Shown: in pieces, positions 32,087 to 42,051 of the stretch
Numbering within the stretch: the first letter of the stretch is position 1
Layout: every line of letters starts with the position of its first letter
Origin: Candidatus Hermodarchaeota archaeon
Lineage (GTDB): Archaea; Asgardarchaeota; Hermodarchaeia; Hermodarchaeales; Hermodarchaeaceae
Direction: 5' to 3'
Length of the DNA: 42,908 nt
Assembly: GCA_016839365.1 (NCBI GenBank)
Contig: JAEOUH010000004.1
Span: 1-42,908 of the forward strand
Notes under the pieces: model-generated
Seen by the model: the letters and a program-made list of their open reading frames with translations, nothing else
Database searches by the model: none
What the model was told of the DNA's origin: nothing
Made by a program: the position numbers and the translations under genes

Positions 32087-32935
32087 TTAAAACCCGGTTA
32101 TCTCATACCGGTCACCAAGTCGTTGTGCCTTTGCTTCTTCTTTGCTCCTCCATTCTTCAATGAATTGCTGCGTCTTCTGTTGGATTGCTGAATTGGCTGA
32201 TTGGGCAATCCAATCCATAGAGATATGGACATGATCCTCTCGAAGGGCGATGGTACGGGCTACAGCATCATAATAGCCTCCCTGCCCTTTCTTTCCGAGG
32301 TATGATATAAACGTGGTAAATAATTTCTGTGCCTTGTTGTTATAGCTTTGAAGCATACTTTCTGGAACAATGGGGATTTGTTTGATGATGCGTTTTCCGA
32401 TGAGATCATAGATGGCCGTTTCTGTTGTTTTTTCGTGTTTGACCCCGCTTTCAAGCAGTGTATAGAAGTCTATGGGTCCTGTGAAGCAACTCTTAAAGAA
32501 CTCATGGCTCGTGCGTTGGAAATCAAGGAGTTCGCCTGTTGCTTTGATGTAGACGACCTCTTGTACGCCATCGGAACGTTCCACCGCCAAGTTGATGTGT
32601 TTTTTCCATTTGGTGTACCCCTGGGGATTTTCCTGCAGTTCAGGAAGAAATACGAGGGGTACATTGAAGAAGACCTTGCTGTGTTTGAGGGCTTTTTCTA
32701 ACTCTCCCTTGTATGGTTCAGTGGGTGGTAGACCTTCGACTTCTGCTACAAATGCGGCGCGATAGCTTGTTAAAATGAAATGGCCGTCCTGCCCCTTCAC
32801 CATGAGGGGGTCGGTGCCAGCCCGGACGCCCTTGGCGATTTTGACTTTGGCCACCAAGAGCAAGGTTTCGTCAGCCTTGGGGAGGATGCTCTTGGCGATG
32901 GTCAGTTTTTCTGTTGGTTCGAGTTCCCAAGTCAA
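32087..32935 (-). CDS. Unknown soluble protein of the Cdc48 cluster
   Basis: A 282-aa protein with no family I can name. It has a beta-rich N-terminal part (WELEPTEKLTIAKSI, DGHFILTSYRAAFVAEVEG reminiscent of a PH-like or SHOCT-associated fold) and a helical C-terminus from about 170. TTG 32935 is chosen because GGAAGG is 9 nt before it; the longer frame begins with TTG 32959. It sits between Cdc48 and the SPFH-like gene and shares their strand. Confidence 0.6.
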   Translation of the reverse strand: MTWELEPTEKLTIAKSILPKADETLLLVAKVKIAKGVRAGTDPLMVKGQDGHFILTSYRAAFVAEVEGLPPTEPYKGELEKALKHSKVFFNVPLVFLPELQENPQGYTKWKKHINLAVERSDGVQEVVYIKATGELLDFQRTSHEFFKSCFTGPIDFYTLLESGVKHEKTTETAIYDLIGKRIIKQIPIVPESMLQSYNNKAQKLFTTFISYLGKKGQGGYYDAVARTIALREDHVHISMDWIAQSANSAIQQKTQQFIEEWRSKEEAKAQRLGDRYEITGF

Positions 32936-32985
32936 TGCGGTTAACCTTCCTGCTTTCAATCTATTGTAGGATTTGGATTATTTGA

Positions 32986-35136
32986 TTATTGTCCAAGAAA
33001 ACGGTTGGCGAATTCAGCAAACTGTGCCATGGTTTCCTTGGTGATGCTGGGTTTTGTAGCTGCGATGGCTTCTTTGAAGTGTGACATACTTACACTGGAC
33101 GCTTCCAGGTTCTTGCGTAGAACTGCTAGAACTGCCTTTCGACACACATTCTGGATATCTGCACCAGAATAACCTTCCGTTACTGAGGCAAGTTGATCGA
33201 GTCTTACATCATCGGCAAGAGGCATGTTGCGAGTGTGGACGGCGAAAATAGCTTGTCGAGCCATCTGATTGGGAGGAGGAGTAAAGATGAAGATGTCGAA
33301 TCGACCGGGTCGTAGCAGGGCAGTATCAATCATATCCGGACGGTTAGTGGCGGCTAACACTACCACGCTTTCAAGTTCTTCCATGCCATCCATTTCAACC
33401 AAGAGTTGGTTTACAATGCGTTCGCTAACACGGCTATCGTATCCCGATCCTCGGCGTGGAGCAATATTGTCGAGTTCATCGATAAAGAGAACCGAGGGAG
33501 CGGCTTGGCGGGCACGTCGGAAGATTTCGGCGATGATTTTTTCGGATTCACCAACCCATTTACTCATCACTTCAGCGCCACGAATACTGATGAAATTCGC
33601 CTGACTTTCCGTAGCAACAGCTTTTGCAATAAGTGTTTTCCCGGTGCCAGGGGGACCAAAGAGAAGAATCCCTTTGGGTGGTGTGATGTTGAACCGGGAA
33701 AAAATATCAGGTCGACTGATTGGTAATTCGACGGCTTCGTGAAGAGCCTGTCTAGCTTGTTCCATTCCACCGATATCATCCCAACAAACCATAGGGATTT
33801 CAACGGCAATTTCCCGTAAGGCGGATGGTTCGACCACTTGTCGGGCAGTTTTGAAATCAGTTGCATTGACCACAATTTGGTTGATCATGTCAGGGGGAAC
33901 TTGCATGTGCTGATCTTGGATTTTCGGCAACACACGGCGTAAAGCACTTAGAGCAGCCTCCTTGACCAGGAAGGCTAGGTCAGAGCCCACAAACCCATGG
34001 GTTCCCTGTGCGAGTTGGTGTAAATCAACGGAGTCATCCAAGGGAACACCCCTTGTATGGACGCGAAGAATGTCATATCGACCATTTGCGTCAGGTACGG
34101 AGATATAGATTTCACGGTCAAACCGTCCTGGGCGTCGAAGGGCGGGGTCAACGGCATCCAACCGGTTAGTTGCCGCGAGGACATAGACCTGGTCTCGGTC
34201 TTGGAGCCCGTCCATGAGGGTCAAAAGTTGGGCAACTATGCGACTTTCCATACCTCCTGATTCGCGTTTAGCAGCAATGGCATCGATTTCATCAATGAAG
34301 ATGATGGCCGGTTTGTTTTTCTCGGCTTCTTGAAAGGCATCTCGAAGGAACTTTTCTGATTCGCCATAGTATTGGCTGACAATTTCAGGACCGTTTATAG
34401 CACGGAAGAAGGCTTCGCTTTCTGTCGCAACCGTTTTTGCCAAAAGAGTTTTTCCACATCCCGGAGGTCCATGCAGAAGCACACCATGTGGTGGTTGAAT
34501 TTTAAGACGGGCAAAGAGTTCCGGATGGCGAATAGGCAGCTCGACGATTTCACGGATTCGTGCTATTACATCGTCTAACCCGCCAACATCATCATATGTA
34601 GCTGTAGCTATCGCGGGAGTTTCTTCAGGGGCAGTTTTTTGAAGTTGAATATCAGTATTGGCTTGGACTATCACGTTTCCAGCAGGAACTGTTTTCGCCA
34701 CATAGAACTTCGCTTCGCCCAGGGCAAACGCTGCACGACCCACTGCAATGATGATATCCTTCTTAATGGGTTTGTTTAACAAATTTGATCTCAGCAAAGA
34801 CGTAGCAAGTTCTTGTCGGTATTCAATTTCTTCGCCTTTGAGCGGTGTTAATACAATACTACGAGCCGGTTGCGCCTCTATGCCATGAAGTGTAACGATA
34901 TCTCCGATGCGAACACCAGCATTCAATCGAGTCAATCCGTCCATTTTAATAACGTTCTGACCATGAAGAGCAGAATCACGTACAGCTAGCGCCGAGACAC
35001 TCTTCTTCCCGACAATTTCAAGCAATGCTCCATCTGCTAGTTGCAGTTGGTCTAATACTGCTGGATCAACTCGAACTGTGAATCGTCCAACATCCACAGC
35101 ACTTGCTTCAGTCACGCGTACCGATGCTGCACTCAT
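32986..35136 (-). CDS. cdc48: Cdc48/VCP-type double AAA ATPase
   Basis: The 716-aa unfoldase extracts and unfolds proteins, acting as a hexamer. An N domain (1-170, double-psi barrel type: [20 protein letters not shown]) precedes D1 (Walker A GPPGCGKT at 223-230, Walker [11 protein letters not shown]) and D2 (GPPGTGKT near 493-500, [10 protein letters not shown]), each with arginine-rich RPGRFD second regions. Complete length for the archaeal form. It heads a - strand run (unknown, SPFH-like, V4R-like) and is divergent from the GIFT-like gene. A TATA-like GTTATAAC lies near 35174-35181. Confidence 0.96.
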   Translation of the reverse strand: MSAASVRVTEASAVDVGRFTVRVDPAVLDQLQLADGALLEIVGKKSVSALAVRDSALHGQNVIKMDGLTRLNAGVRIGDIVTLHGIEAQPARSIVLTPLKGEEIEYRQELATSLLRSNLLNKPIKKDIIIAVGRAAFALGEAKFYVAKTVPAGNVIVQANTDIQLQKTAPEETPAIATATYDDVGGLDDVIARIREIVELPIRHPELFARLKIQPPHGVLLHGPPGCGKTLLAKTVATESEAFFRAINGPEIVSQYYGESEKFLRDAFQEAEKNKPAIIFIDEIDAIAAKRESGGMESRIVAQLLTLMDGLQDRDQVYVLAATNRLDAVDPALRRPGRFDREIYISVPDANGRYDILRVHTRGVPLDDSVDLHQLAQGTHGFVGSDLAFLVKEAALSALRRVLPKIQDQHMQVPPDMINQIVVNATDFKTARQVVEPSALREIAVEIPMVCWDDIGGMEQARQALHEAVELPISRPDIFSRFNITPPKGILLFGPPGTGKTLIAKAVATESQANFISIRGAEVMSKWVGESEKIIAEIFRRARQAAPSVLFIDELDNIAPRRGSGYDSRVSERIVNQLLVEMDGMEELESVVVLAATNRPDMIDTALLRPGRFDIFIFTPPPNQMARQAIFAVHTRNMPLADDVRLDQLASVTEGYSGADIQNVCRKAVLAVLRKNLEASSVSMSHFKEAIAATKPSITKETMAQFAEFANRFLGQ

Positions 35137-35224
35137 GGCTATACACCCACTATGACTCGACAGATGAGGACTCGTTATAACCCTCGCGAGTAGGATATTT
35201 AACTCCGGCGCCTGATAGGAGAAT

Positions 35225-36115
35225 ATGGGTCGAATGACTATGACGTCCCCAAAGCCACCTACTATTCATTTTAACACGGGCCATAATGAAGAGCTTGCTA
35301 TCGATGAACCGGAATTAACCCAGTTGGTGCGTCTACTCGAATTAAATGGTATGCAACCTACAAAGTTGACTACAGCCCTAACACACGAATCCCTTGCAGA
35401 ATGTAAGGTTGTGGTGCTTGGCAATCCTAGGGATTCTCTATTTACTTCAGATGAAGTTTCGGCTCTCGTTTCCTTTGTAGAATCTGGTGGAGGGCTCCTC
35501 ATTGTAAGCGGTGCAACCATTTTTGGGAGAGGAGGGGATATGGCGCGAAAGACAAATCTCAATGAAATCGCAAAGCATTTCCAATTTGAGTTTGCAACCA
35601 AAGCCCTCGCACAGCCAGTAGATGTTTCTGATGAGGTGATTAAGGCCGTTCCCACACACGATCATCCTATACTAGTTGGCATTGGGCCGCTACTTCTGGC
35701 ATCAGGAGTCAGCCTACTGGCAGAAGATACGGAAACACATCTTTTTCGGGCTGCAAATATACCAGGTACACAAACGGTTGCCATTATCACCGAGAAGAAG
35801 GAAGGACGCATAATCGCTTTTGGTGGTGGAACCTTCTTCTTTAACGATTATATTCAGTTAAGTGATCATGAACATCTTCTTGTACAGATTTTTCGATGGC
35901 TTTCAGGTGTCCCCTTGAACCTCCCAGTCCAAAGGCTTTCACCCCAAGGACCCATCTTAGATGAAGCATCTGCTACAGAAGCAATCGCTGTCTTAAGACA
36001 GCAACTGGACAAAATAGAGACAGAACTTTCGAACCTTAAAGAGGTAATTAATACTAGCGTCAAGGAAATGGAAAAACTCGTACGTCTATGTCAAGACGAA
36101 GAAAAAGAGACCTAG
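35225..36115 (+). CDS. GIFT/ThuA-like (GATase1-type) protein with C-terminal coiled coil
   Basis: The 296-aa protein has a Rossmann-like glutaminase-type fold of the GIFT/ThuA group: PPTIHFNTGHNEEL, a VVVLGNPRDSLFTSDEVSALVSFVESGGGLLIVSG core, and HDHPILVGI. No nucleophile Cys is present, so it is probably non-enzymatic. Residues 250-290 form a coiled coil (AVLRQQLDKIETELSNLKEVI). GIFT domains occur in eukaryotic IFT52, so this is of interest if the host is Asgard. A TATA-like GATATTTAAC (35195-35204) lies at about -25, giving a near-leaderless start. Confidence 0.6.
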   Translation: MGRMTMTSPKPPTIHFNTGHNEELAIDEPELTQLVRLLELNGMQPTKLTTALTHESLAECKVVVLGNPRDSLFTSDEVSALVSFVESGGGLLIVSGATIFGRGGDMARKTNLNEIAKHFQFEFATKALAQPVDVSDEVIKAVPTHDHPILVGIGPLLLASGVSLLAEDTETHLFRAANIPGTQTVAIITEKKEGRIIAFGGGTFFFNDYIQLSDHEHLLVQIFRWLSGVPLNLPVQRLSPQGPILDEASATEAIAVLRQQLDKIETELSNLKEVINTSVKEMEKLVRLCQDEEKET

Positions 36116-36774
36116 TCCTTTGGGGAAACTAGCACTTCAATTCGTAACCGTCGTTCTAACTGGACGGCTTGAAGGTGCTGTAGCCTGAAGTACTCTAGCA
36201 TCACCTGAAACACGGGTTGTCGAAGTTCTTTGGCAAGTTCTTGAATTGATCGGTTTCCATCAATCACATCGAGGAGTGCATGCAGTTCCTCGGGTGTTTG
36301 ACTCTTGGGAACAGTGTGAACACGGACTGGAACATATCGTTCTGCAACAGCATACGGTCGAAACAGTAAATCGATTTGTGGTGCAATTTCACGAAAGTGA
36401 CTTAGATCACCCAGCCAGTTCTCTAATAGCTCGCCATGTTGGCGCTCCATGATGTTAATCAGGGTACGCATACGGTCACGGATGGCAGGCAGGTCATCAG
36501 TGGAGAAGACTGCAACATAGATGTTTTTTCCATATTCTAAGAGGATTTTGACATCTTCACGGTCAATAATACGGAGGCGCCCATCTTCACGTTCAAGAGT
36601 CCGTAATTTTTTTCCATCCTCGGAAATACGACCAATTAAGTCAGAAAGAAACATACTCACCGCAGAGAGGAATCCAGTGACTAAATCAGGCTCCATGTTT
36701 TCGATCTGGAAGTCCTTTTGGAGTAATGTTCGTCCATCTCGATAGACAACATAGAGACTATACAGTTGGGCCAT
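36112..36774 (-). CDS. Longin-like domain protein
   Basis: The 220-aa protein has an N-terminal five-strand/helix layout typical of longin or roadblock-like folds: LYSLYVVYRDGRTLLQKDF, a helix of VTGFLSAVSMFLSDLI, then LRIIDREDVKILLEYGKNIYVAVFS and an RDRMRTLINIMERQHG helix. Residues 170-210 look like a short HTH-like region (RSIQELAKELRQPVFQVMLEYFRLQHLQ). Such longins often serve small GTPases and membrane trafficking in Asgard archaea and eukaryotes. That role is inference. It overlaps the convergent GIFT-like gene by 4 nt. Confidence 0.6.
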   Translation of the reverse strand: MAQLYSLYVVYRDGRTLLQKDFQIENMEPDLVTGFLSAVSMFLSDLIGRISEDGKKLRTLEREDGRLRIIDREDVKILLEYGKNIYVAVFSTDDLPAIRDRMRTLINIMERQHGELLENWLGDLSHFREIAPQIDLLFRPYAVAERYVPVRVHTVPKSQTPEELHALLDVIDGNRSIQELAKELRQPVFQVMLEYFRLQHLQAVQLERRLRIEVLVSPKD

Positions 36775-36836
36775 CCGAACTCAACCTTAAATGATAGTTC
36801 ACTGAAGACGCGAAAAGAGAAAAGCTTTCCGAGACC

Positions 36837-39425
36837 TCATCGAATCCGTTGTGCAATCCGATGGATTTCGCTTATAATTTCCGTTGGTGATGTGAGTTCA
36901 GCACCTAGATAGGTGCGCCCGTGCGTGATATAAGCCATGTAGAAACCTAAGAACGGTATTATCTTGTCTTCTTTTATTCCCACTTCAATGAGATTCGGCG
37001 TATTTAGTTCTTGGGCGCGTTTATGTGCCCAATCAAGAATAACCTCGTGATGCTTTTTCTGTCTTATTGGAAAGAACTCATGGTGAAGGTTGATAGTCAC
37101 AAGAGGGATTCGGTTGTTATTCATCAGGTGACACTGATGAAGCACGTCAGCAATCGCTTCAGGTAACCCAATATCAGGTGTATCGGAGTTAGTCAATTGA
37201 ATATTGGGCAGGAAATCACTAAACACAACAACAATGGGTAAGACATTGGAGTTTCGACGGCGTTCACGTTTAATGGTTTCATGGGCTCGTTTCACTCCTG
37301 CAGCTAAGGGGGTATATCCAGAGAGGCGAAGTGACATTAGCTTGGCGACCAACCGGGTCCAATTCGTAGTAGGTGCTTGTACTTCCACAGCGCCCCAATC
37401 TTTGAGGGCAATGAGTCCAACCCGATCTCGGGTACCTTCTAAACAATTCTTGAATGCAATCAAAGAGAGCTGAAGTTTATCAAAACTGCGAAGCATGGAT
37501 ACACTCAGGTCCACCACAAAGATGATGGTAAGTGGAGTCCAGCTCTGAAACCGTTTTTCCCGAACATCTGGAGGTCGAATACGAACTCTGGGTTTTTCCC
37601 GAAGAGAAAGATCTGTATGAAGAGCAGCGGCTTTAATGGTGGCAGGAATGTGAATATTTCGAGGAGAGCCTCGAGGAAGTCCGGAGCCAAGGAGCACTCC
37701 ACCTTCAGTTTCTCGGGATTGCAGAGACCCAGCCCGTCGTCCAACCTGGCGAATTGACCATTTGGGTGCCCGTTGTCGACCAAAATATCGAGGCTCAAGA
37801 AAATCTTCCAAGTCAAAGAGCGGTTTCCCTTCATCCATTCGAATGAAAGAGGAGGTAACCGATGGTGAACTTGGACTAGAGGGTTGAGAGGAAGATTTCG
37901 CTAACTTTTGTGGTGTGGAACTAACGGCAGCAGGACCTGTTGAATCACCCTCATGTTTCGCTCGACGATACTTTCCTGTAGTGTCAGGAGGTTGGCTGCC
38001 TTGGGCCAGTGCAGGCATCACTGATCCAGGGCGTTTATGATAGCGGTAAATACGTTCCAGTGCCATGACGAATCCGACTGCAATTACTCCGCCGATAACG
38101 AAATTAATGGGCCATGGAAGTGGTATAAGGAGGCCGATGGCAGCCGCGATAACCATATAGAAACATACGAACCCAGTATATGAGCAGCGTCCCCCAGGAC
38201 CACGCCTGGGTGGGGTTCCAAAAAAACGCTCACCGTCGTGACTACTGTCCAAAGGATGGTGTTGCTTGAACTTGCTGGTAAGTTTTTGATATTCATCCTT
38301 CGTGTAAGGCGCTTTGTCTTTAGCTTGGGGATTTTGCGTCTTCGTCTTTTTTCGCGCTTCCTTCATTGCATCTTGAATGTCATTTCGGTTAGGAGGTTCG
38401 AGAATACCACGCTGCCGAGTGCGATGACTGAGCGCAAGGGGCGCTACAATTTCCACATCTTCGGCTGTGATGGATGTCCGTCCATCAAACGCAGCAAAGG
38501 CCATCGCAGTCTTGGCAATCACAATATCTGGGCGAGCCCCATCAACTTGTAGTCGAGTGGTCAACTGGGCAATGACCTGCATAACTTCATCTGAAATCTC
38601 CACGGTCTTCATCTTTTCTCGAGCGGCAATGATTTCAGCTTGGAGTTTTCCTTCTTGTTCAGCCCATTTTTTATGAAGTTCTTGGGGATTCCTTTCAAAT
38701 TCAATATTTAATCGGATGATTTCAACGCGTTCTTCAGGAGAAAAGGGGCGTTGGATTGCAACGTGAAGGGGGAATCGGTCCAGTAATTGAGGACGTAGTT
38801 CTCCTTCTTCTGGGTTCATTGATCCAACAAAGATGAATCGAGCAGGATGGCTGACTGAGATGCCTTCTCGTTCAACAACATTGACACCAGTTGCTGCTGC
38901 ATCAAGAAGTGCGTCCACGATGTGGTCAGGGAGAAGATTGACCTCGTCTACATAAAGGATATTTTGGTTTGCATCAGCAAGAATTCCAGGTTTTAGAGCC
39001 GCTTCTCCTTCACGGATAGCCCGTTCTACATCTAAACTTCCGACTACACGGTCTTCAGTGGCACTTAGCGGGAGATTTACCACACGCATTTTTTGCATTT
39101 GAGTGTTCAGTTTTTTATTCTTCGCAAGTTTTGCCATACAAGTGCCACATAGTCCAGTGGGGTCATTAGGATCACAACGAAACTGGCAGTCGGTTACGAC
39201 AGGAATATCAGGCAACAGCGCAGCAAGAGAGCGAACAACGGTAGTTTTTCCTGTACCTTTTGGACCTGTAATGAGAAGGCCTCCAATGTTAGGGTTGATA
39301 GCATTGAGTAGAAGAGCGAGTTTTAGTTCGTCATGATTAACGAATGCCGTGAAGGGCAGAACGCTACGTGTAGTGTTGCTCGCTTCTGGTACCAACCCAA
39401 GAACCTCTACCTCTCCTGCCCTCAT
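36837..39425 (-). CDS. Fused AAA (ChlI/BchI-like) and VWA (ChlD-like) protein with membrane hairpin
   Basis: The 862-aa protein starts with a magnesium-chelatase-type AAA module: Walker A GPKGTGKT (54-61), a Cys set (80, 84, 93, 96), Walker [11 protein letters not shown] and the LLDRF region. Two adjacent hydrophobic segments (about 410-455) form a membrane hairpin. A Pro/Ser/Thr-rich linker leads to a VWA domain with MIDAS motif DLSVSM. In chelatases, I and D subunits drive metal insertion by an H subunit. No H subunit (ChlH/CobN) is here, so this may instead be a MoxR/VWA-type chaperone. It lies 62 nt upstream, on the - strand, of the longin-like gene. Confidence 0.85.
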   Translation of the reverse strand: MRAGEVEVLGLVPEASNTTRSVLPFTAFVNHDELKLALLLNAINPNIGGLLITGPKGTGKTTVVRSLAALLPDIPVVTDCQFRCDPNDPTGLCGTCMAKLAKNKKLNTQMQKMRVVNLPLSATEDRVVGSLDVERAIREGEAALKPGILADANQNILYVDEVNLLPDHIVDALLDAAATGVNVVEREGISVSHPARFIFVGSMNPEEGELRPQLLDRFPLHVAIQRPFSPEERVEIIRLNIEFERNPQELHKKWAEQEGKLQAEIIAAREKMKTVEISDEVMQVIAQLTTRLQVDGARPDIVIAKTAMAFAAFDGRTSITAEDVEIVAPLALSHRTRQRGILEPPNRNDIQDAMKEARKKTKTQNPQAKDKAPYTKDEYQKLTSKFKQHHPLDSSHDGERFFGTPPRRGPGGRCSYTGFVCFYMVIAAAIGLLIPLPWPINFVIGGVIAVGFVMALERIYRYHKRPGSVMPALAQGSQPPDTTGKYRRAKHEGDSTGPAAVSSTPQKLAKSSSQPSSPSSPSVTSSFIRMDEGKPLFDLEDFLEPRYFGRQRAPKWSIRQVGRRAGSLQSRETEGGVLLGSGLPRGSPRNIHIPATIKAAALHTDLSLREKPRVRIRPPDVREKRFQSWTPLTIIFVVDLSVSMLRSFDKLQLSLIAFKNCLEGTRDRVGLIALKDWGAVEVQAPTTNWTRLVAKLMSLRLSGYTPLAAGVKRAHETIKRERRRNSNVLPIVVVFSDFLPNIQLTNSDTPDIGLPEAIADVLHQCHLMNNNRIPLVTINLHHEFFPIRQKKHHEVILDWAHKRAQELNTPNLIEVGIKEDKIIPFLGFYMAYITHGRTYLGAELTSPTEIISEIHRIAQRIR

Positions 39426-39499
39426 TCCACTTATAGAATTTTGGGAAGATGCACCACTTCCAAAGAATAGGTGATAGAAGAAGGTGAAGACATTTGGGC

Positions 39500-39509
39500 A
39501 AAAGCTTTA
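39500..39509 (+). promoter_or_regulatory. TATA-like box for the DinB-like gene
   Basis: GCTTTAGTTT centred about 30 nt before ATG 39535 would put the transcript start at or next to the ATG, a leaderless arrangement. Confidence 0.35.
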
Positions 39510-39534
39510 GTTTTCTGAAGTCCTCCTTTTATCC

Positions 39535-40053
39535 ATGTCAGCCCAGCCCTCGAAGGATCTCCGCAGTGGTTTAGCCGCAGCATACGAGGCAGCACGTAAC
39601 TACCTACGTTATATCCTCACCGAGCTCACCCCTGAACAAGCTTCAAAAGAGCCCGCCCCTGAGTCCCGCACGATTCTGTATTATTTAACACATATCGCCA
39701 ATTCCGAACTGTATTGGCTGGCAGCATCAGGTCGTAAAGTTGTGGTGTACGCAAAAACTGTTCCGCTAGATATTGCCAAAGACCGCTTAGAAGATGTTTG
39801 GAAACGCATCCTCAGAGAGCTTAGGGAATGTCCAGAAGAGGAACTAGTTTTTCAACCGCCAACTCAGAAAGAAAAACCGAGTCTAGGCTGGGTGGTATCT
39901 CACATCACCTTACATACATTGTATCATTCTGGTGAGATTATCTATGCACGTTATGCTGTTGGAGGATCTGATCTTCCTAACGATGAGCTTGAAGAGTATT
40001 GGGGAAAAATGATAGACTCCATTGTGTATCTAACATTTTTTACAAAACAATGA
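39535..40053 (+). CDS. DinB-like four-helix-bundle protein
   Basis: The 172-aa protein follows the DinB/YfiT metalloprotein pattern: an N-terminal helix, HIANSELYWLAA with the first His, and the C-terminal SHITLHTLYHSGEIIYARY with two more His, giving the three-His metal site. The family includes thiol transferases; here the substrate is unknown. The gene stands alone and starts without a ribosome site but with a TATA-like box near -30. Confidence 0.85.
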   Translation: MSAQPSKDLRSGLAAAYEAARNYLRYILTELTPEQASKEPAPESRTILYYLTHIANSELYWLAASGRKVVVYAKTVPLDIAKDRLEDVWKRILRELRECPEEELVFQPPTQKEKPSLGWVVSHITLHTLYHSGEIIYARYAVGGSDLPNDELEEYWGKMIDSIVYLTFFTKQ

Positions 40054-40087
40054 AGTTTCCTCTTCCCTTTTCGGTCCAATCCCTTGA

Positions 40088-40618
40088 TCAAGGCACCAGC
40101 TTTTTCAGCGTTTTTTCAAATATCGAGTAAGAAGCGGGATCGAAGAGACAAAAGACAATATGGCGAAGTGTCGATTTTGTGTTCTTCACATGATCAATTG
40201 TTGTTGAAAGAATTAGATTTGCTGCTTGCGCCTTGGGAAACCCGAAAATCCCAGTGCTAATAGCAGGAAATGCGATGCTGCGTAATTGTTTACTTTCAGC
40301 AAGCTTTAACGCGTTTTCAACTGCGCTAATCAGTTTAGGCTCTTCATCTCCTTCACCCCAGCGGGGACCAACGGCATGAATTACGTACCGTGCTTTCAAA
40401 TTACCACCAGTGGTCAGGATTGCTGTCCCAACTGATGTGCCCCCAATATCATCGCATTCCCTTTGGATTGCTGGTCCTCCTCTTCGTCGAATGGCACCCG
40501 CCACACCTCCTCCCATTTGTAACGATTCATTGGCAGCATTAACAACCGCGTCAGTTGCTAGGTCAGTAATATCCCCTTGAACAAGTTCGATGGTGACTCT
40601 GTTGACCAGCTTTTGCAT
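40088..40618 (-). CDS. Macrodomain protein (ADP-ribose/O-acetyl-ADP-ribose hydrolase type)
   Basis: The 176-aa protein is a single macrodomain: VELVQGDITDLATDAVVNAANESLQMGGGVAGAIRR in parts, GTAILTTGGNL, VIHAVGPRW and AFPAISTGIFGFP. These are MacroD-type residues that bind ADP-ribose and remove it from proteins or hydrolyse O-acetyl-ADP-ribose. The latter is the product of the sirtuin encoded at 22669, a plausible but unproven link. ATG 40618 has no clear Shine-Dalgarno. Confidence 0.94.
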   Translation of the reverse strand: MQKLVNRVTIELVQGDITDLATDAVVNAANESLQMGGGVAGAIRRRGGPAIQRECDDIGGTSVGTAILTTGGNLKARYVIHAVGPRWGEGDEEPKLISAVENALKLAESKQLRSIAFPAISTGIFGFPKAQAANLILSTTIDHVKNTKSTLRHIVFCLFDPASYSIFEKTLKKLVP

Positions 40619-40709
40619 ACTCCAACACCCATCTGACCAACCACTACGCGCAAACAGCCTAATATCTCGGATTAAAGGTTTCCCCCAATGAGAAAACAGC
40701 CCTTCAAAA

Positions 40710-41375
40710 TTACGGGAATAGGGGGAGCATTCCCCATCCAGTTATTCCTGAAATGAGTATGAACACCCAGCTGATAGCGATGAATACACCACCAGTGACA
40801 AGGAAGCCACGTTTGGCGCGAGGATCGACTAGCCCTAAATGCGCATCGAGGTATTCAGTTTTGAAGCTTAATCGCACATAATAGATGGCAGCAATTGCCA
40901 CAGGAACCCAGATGATATCAACGAAGGTGAAGAGAACAGCAATAGCTCCAGCAATTCCGAAGAGCCAGAAGTCTGCTATGACAAAGCCGACCGTTTCCCA
41001 GACTACGCCCACTATCATTGCGAGGGGTTCACGAATTCGTCCCAAAGATTTAGAGCGTCCGATGTAGCCAACGATGAGGGCTTCTGGTGCACGAACAGCA
41101 ACAATTCCAGGGATGAAGATTGCAGGTAGGCCCACCGCGGTGATCAAAACCCCTTTCCCGATGAGTTGCCCAATGGTTGTGATGATGAGTCCGAATGCTG
41201 GCCCGTAAAGAATGGAAACCGCGAAAATCAGAACTGACGAGGTATCAATTGAGCCAATAGGTGGTGGCAGCACAACGGCAAACATCGCCATAAAAGCCAT
41301 CAGAGCGCCTAGTACACCAATAGTCGCTACATACAGGGAACGGGGGGCGTGCTTTTCCGCTAGTAAATCGTTCAT
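40710..41375 (-). CDS. ECF-transporter S-component-like membrane protein
   Basis: A 221-aa protein with about six TM helices. YVATIGVLGALMAFMAM and IDTSSVLIFAVSILYGPAFGLIITTIGQLIG match vitamin-binding S components of ECF transporters. The energising EcfA and EcfT are not in the window. Its divergent partner is ThiN, so thiamine or a precursor (thiazole or HMP) is the most likely cargo, by context only. ATG 41375 follows GAGGAG with a 9-nt spacer. Confidence 0.75.
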   Translation of the reverse strand: MNDLLAEKHAPRSLYVATIGVLGALMAFMAMFAVVLPPPIGSIDTSSVLIFAVSILYGPAFGLIITTIGQLIGKGVLITAVGLPAIFIPGIVAVRAPEALIVGYIGRSKSLGRIREPLAMIVGVVWETVGFVIADFWLFGIAGAIAVLFTFVDIIWVPVAIAAIYYVRLSFKTEYLDAHLGLVDPRAKRGFLVTGGVFIAISWVFILISGITGWGMLPLFP

Positions 41376-41413
41376 GGTGATTGGCTCCTCAACAAAATCC
41401 TGATTCTATACAT

Positions 41414-41427
41414 GGCGTATATAAGCC
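41414..41427. promoter_or_regulatory. Near-palindromic bidirectional TATA region
   Basis: GGCGTATATAAGCC is almost self-complementary (12 of 14). It lies 39 nt before the S-component ATG and 79 nt before ThiN, so one TATA core could serve both divergent genes. Confidence 0.4.
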
Positions 41428-41505
41428 TTGTGTAAAATGCCGTAGACTCAAAAAGGAAGAATTATCTAGAACTTTACAGGTTCAACCCAGTGAGGGATTG
41501 TTGTA

Positions 41506-42051
41506 ATGGACGACAATTCTGACAAACTCATTCACCAGCTATTTACTAACATCTCTGCTCTAACTCGCACTCGTAATTTTGGTCGATTAGTTCCAGAAGT
41601 AGGAGGGAATTTTGTGGCGTGTGAAACTGGGGCAACTAAACTATCCCAGGTTGCAGGATTGACCGGGCGTATCATTTTAGTACGAGGTGAACCAGAGCCG
41701 ATCGGTGAAGTCGAACTGGGCTGGGCACCCTTTATGGGGCGAGTCCTATTGAAAGCTCATAGCCTGAATAACACTATCCATTCAGCTGTGTCATTGAAAT
41801 ATTCTACAATTATTGTCGATGCAGCGCGTCAAGCAGAGTTACAGGTTGTGGGATTCCGTCTAGGAGAAAACAAGCCTATTCCCAATTGTATGACGTTGGA
41901 GGCACTCAATAAGTTGGGATTCGTACCAGAGGTATTATTTGACTGGGGAGCCCATGGAATCGAACCGCTCGTTGTTGTGTTTGGCGAGACCCCTGCTGTT
42001 GTCACCAAACGTGTACGAGCGATCCTATCGAAATTAGCCATTGATGAGTGA
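41506..42051 (+). CDS. thiN: ThiN-domain protein (thiamine-phosphate synthase type)
   Basis: ThiN joins HMP-PP and thiazole phosphate to thiamine phosphate in archaea, often fused to ThiD or to an HTH (ThiR regulator). The 181-aa protein is a near stand-alone ThiN domain: LVPEVGGNFVACETGATKLSQVAGLTGRI in parts, LGWAPFMGRVLLKA, and FDWGAHGIEPLVVVFG near the C-terminus. The N-terminal 25 residues are too short for a winged helix, so synthase seems likelier than repressor. ATG 41506 has GAGGGA upstream. The methyltransferase gene overlaps its end. Confidence 0.82.
   Translation: MDDNSDKLIHQLFTNISALTRTRNFGRLVPEVGGNFVACETGATKLSQVAGLTGRIILVRGEPEPIGEVELGWAPFMGRVLLKAHSLNNTIHSAVSLKYSTIIVDAARQAELQVVGFRLGENKPIPNCMTLEALNKLGFVPEVLFDWGAHGIEPLVVVFGETPAVVTKRVRAILSKLAIDE

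Noticed and set aside
36837-39425. Chlorophyll magnesium chelatase
   Set aside because: No ChlH and no other chlorophyll genes; TM hairpin is atypical. Only family-level naming is justified.
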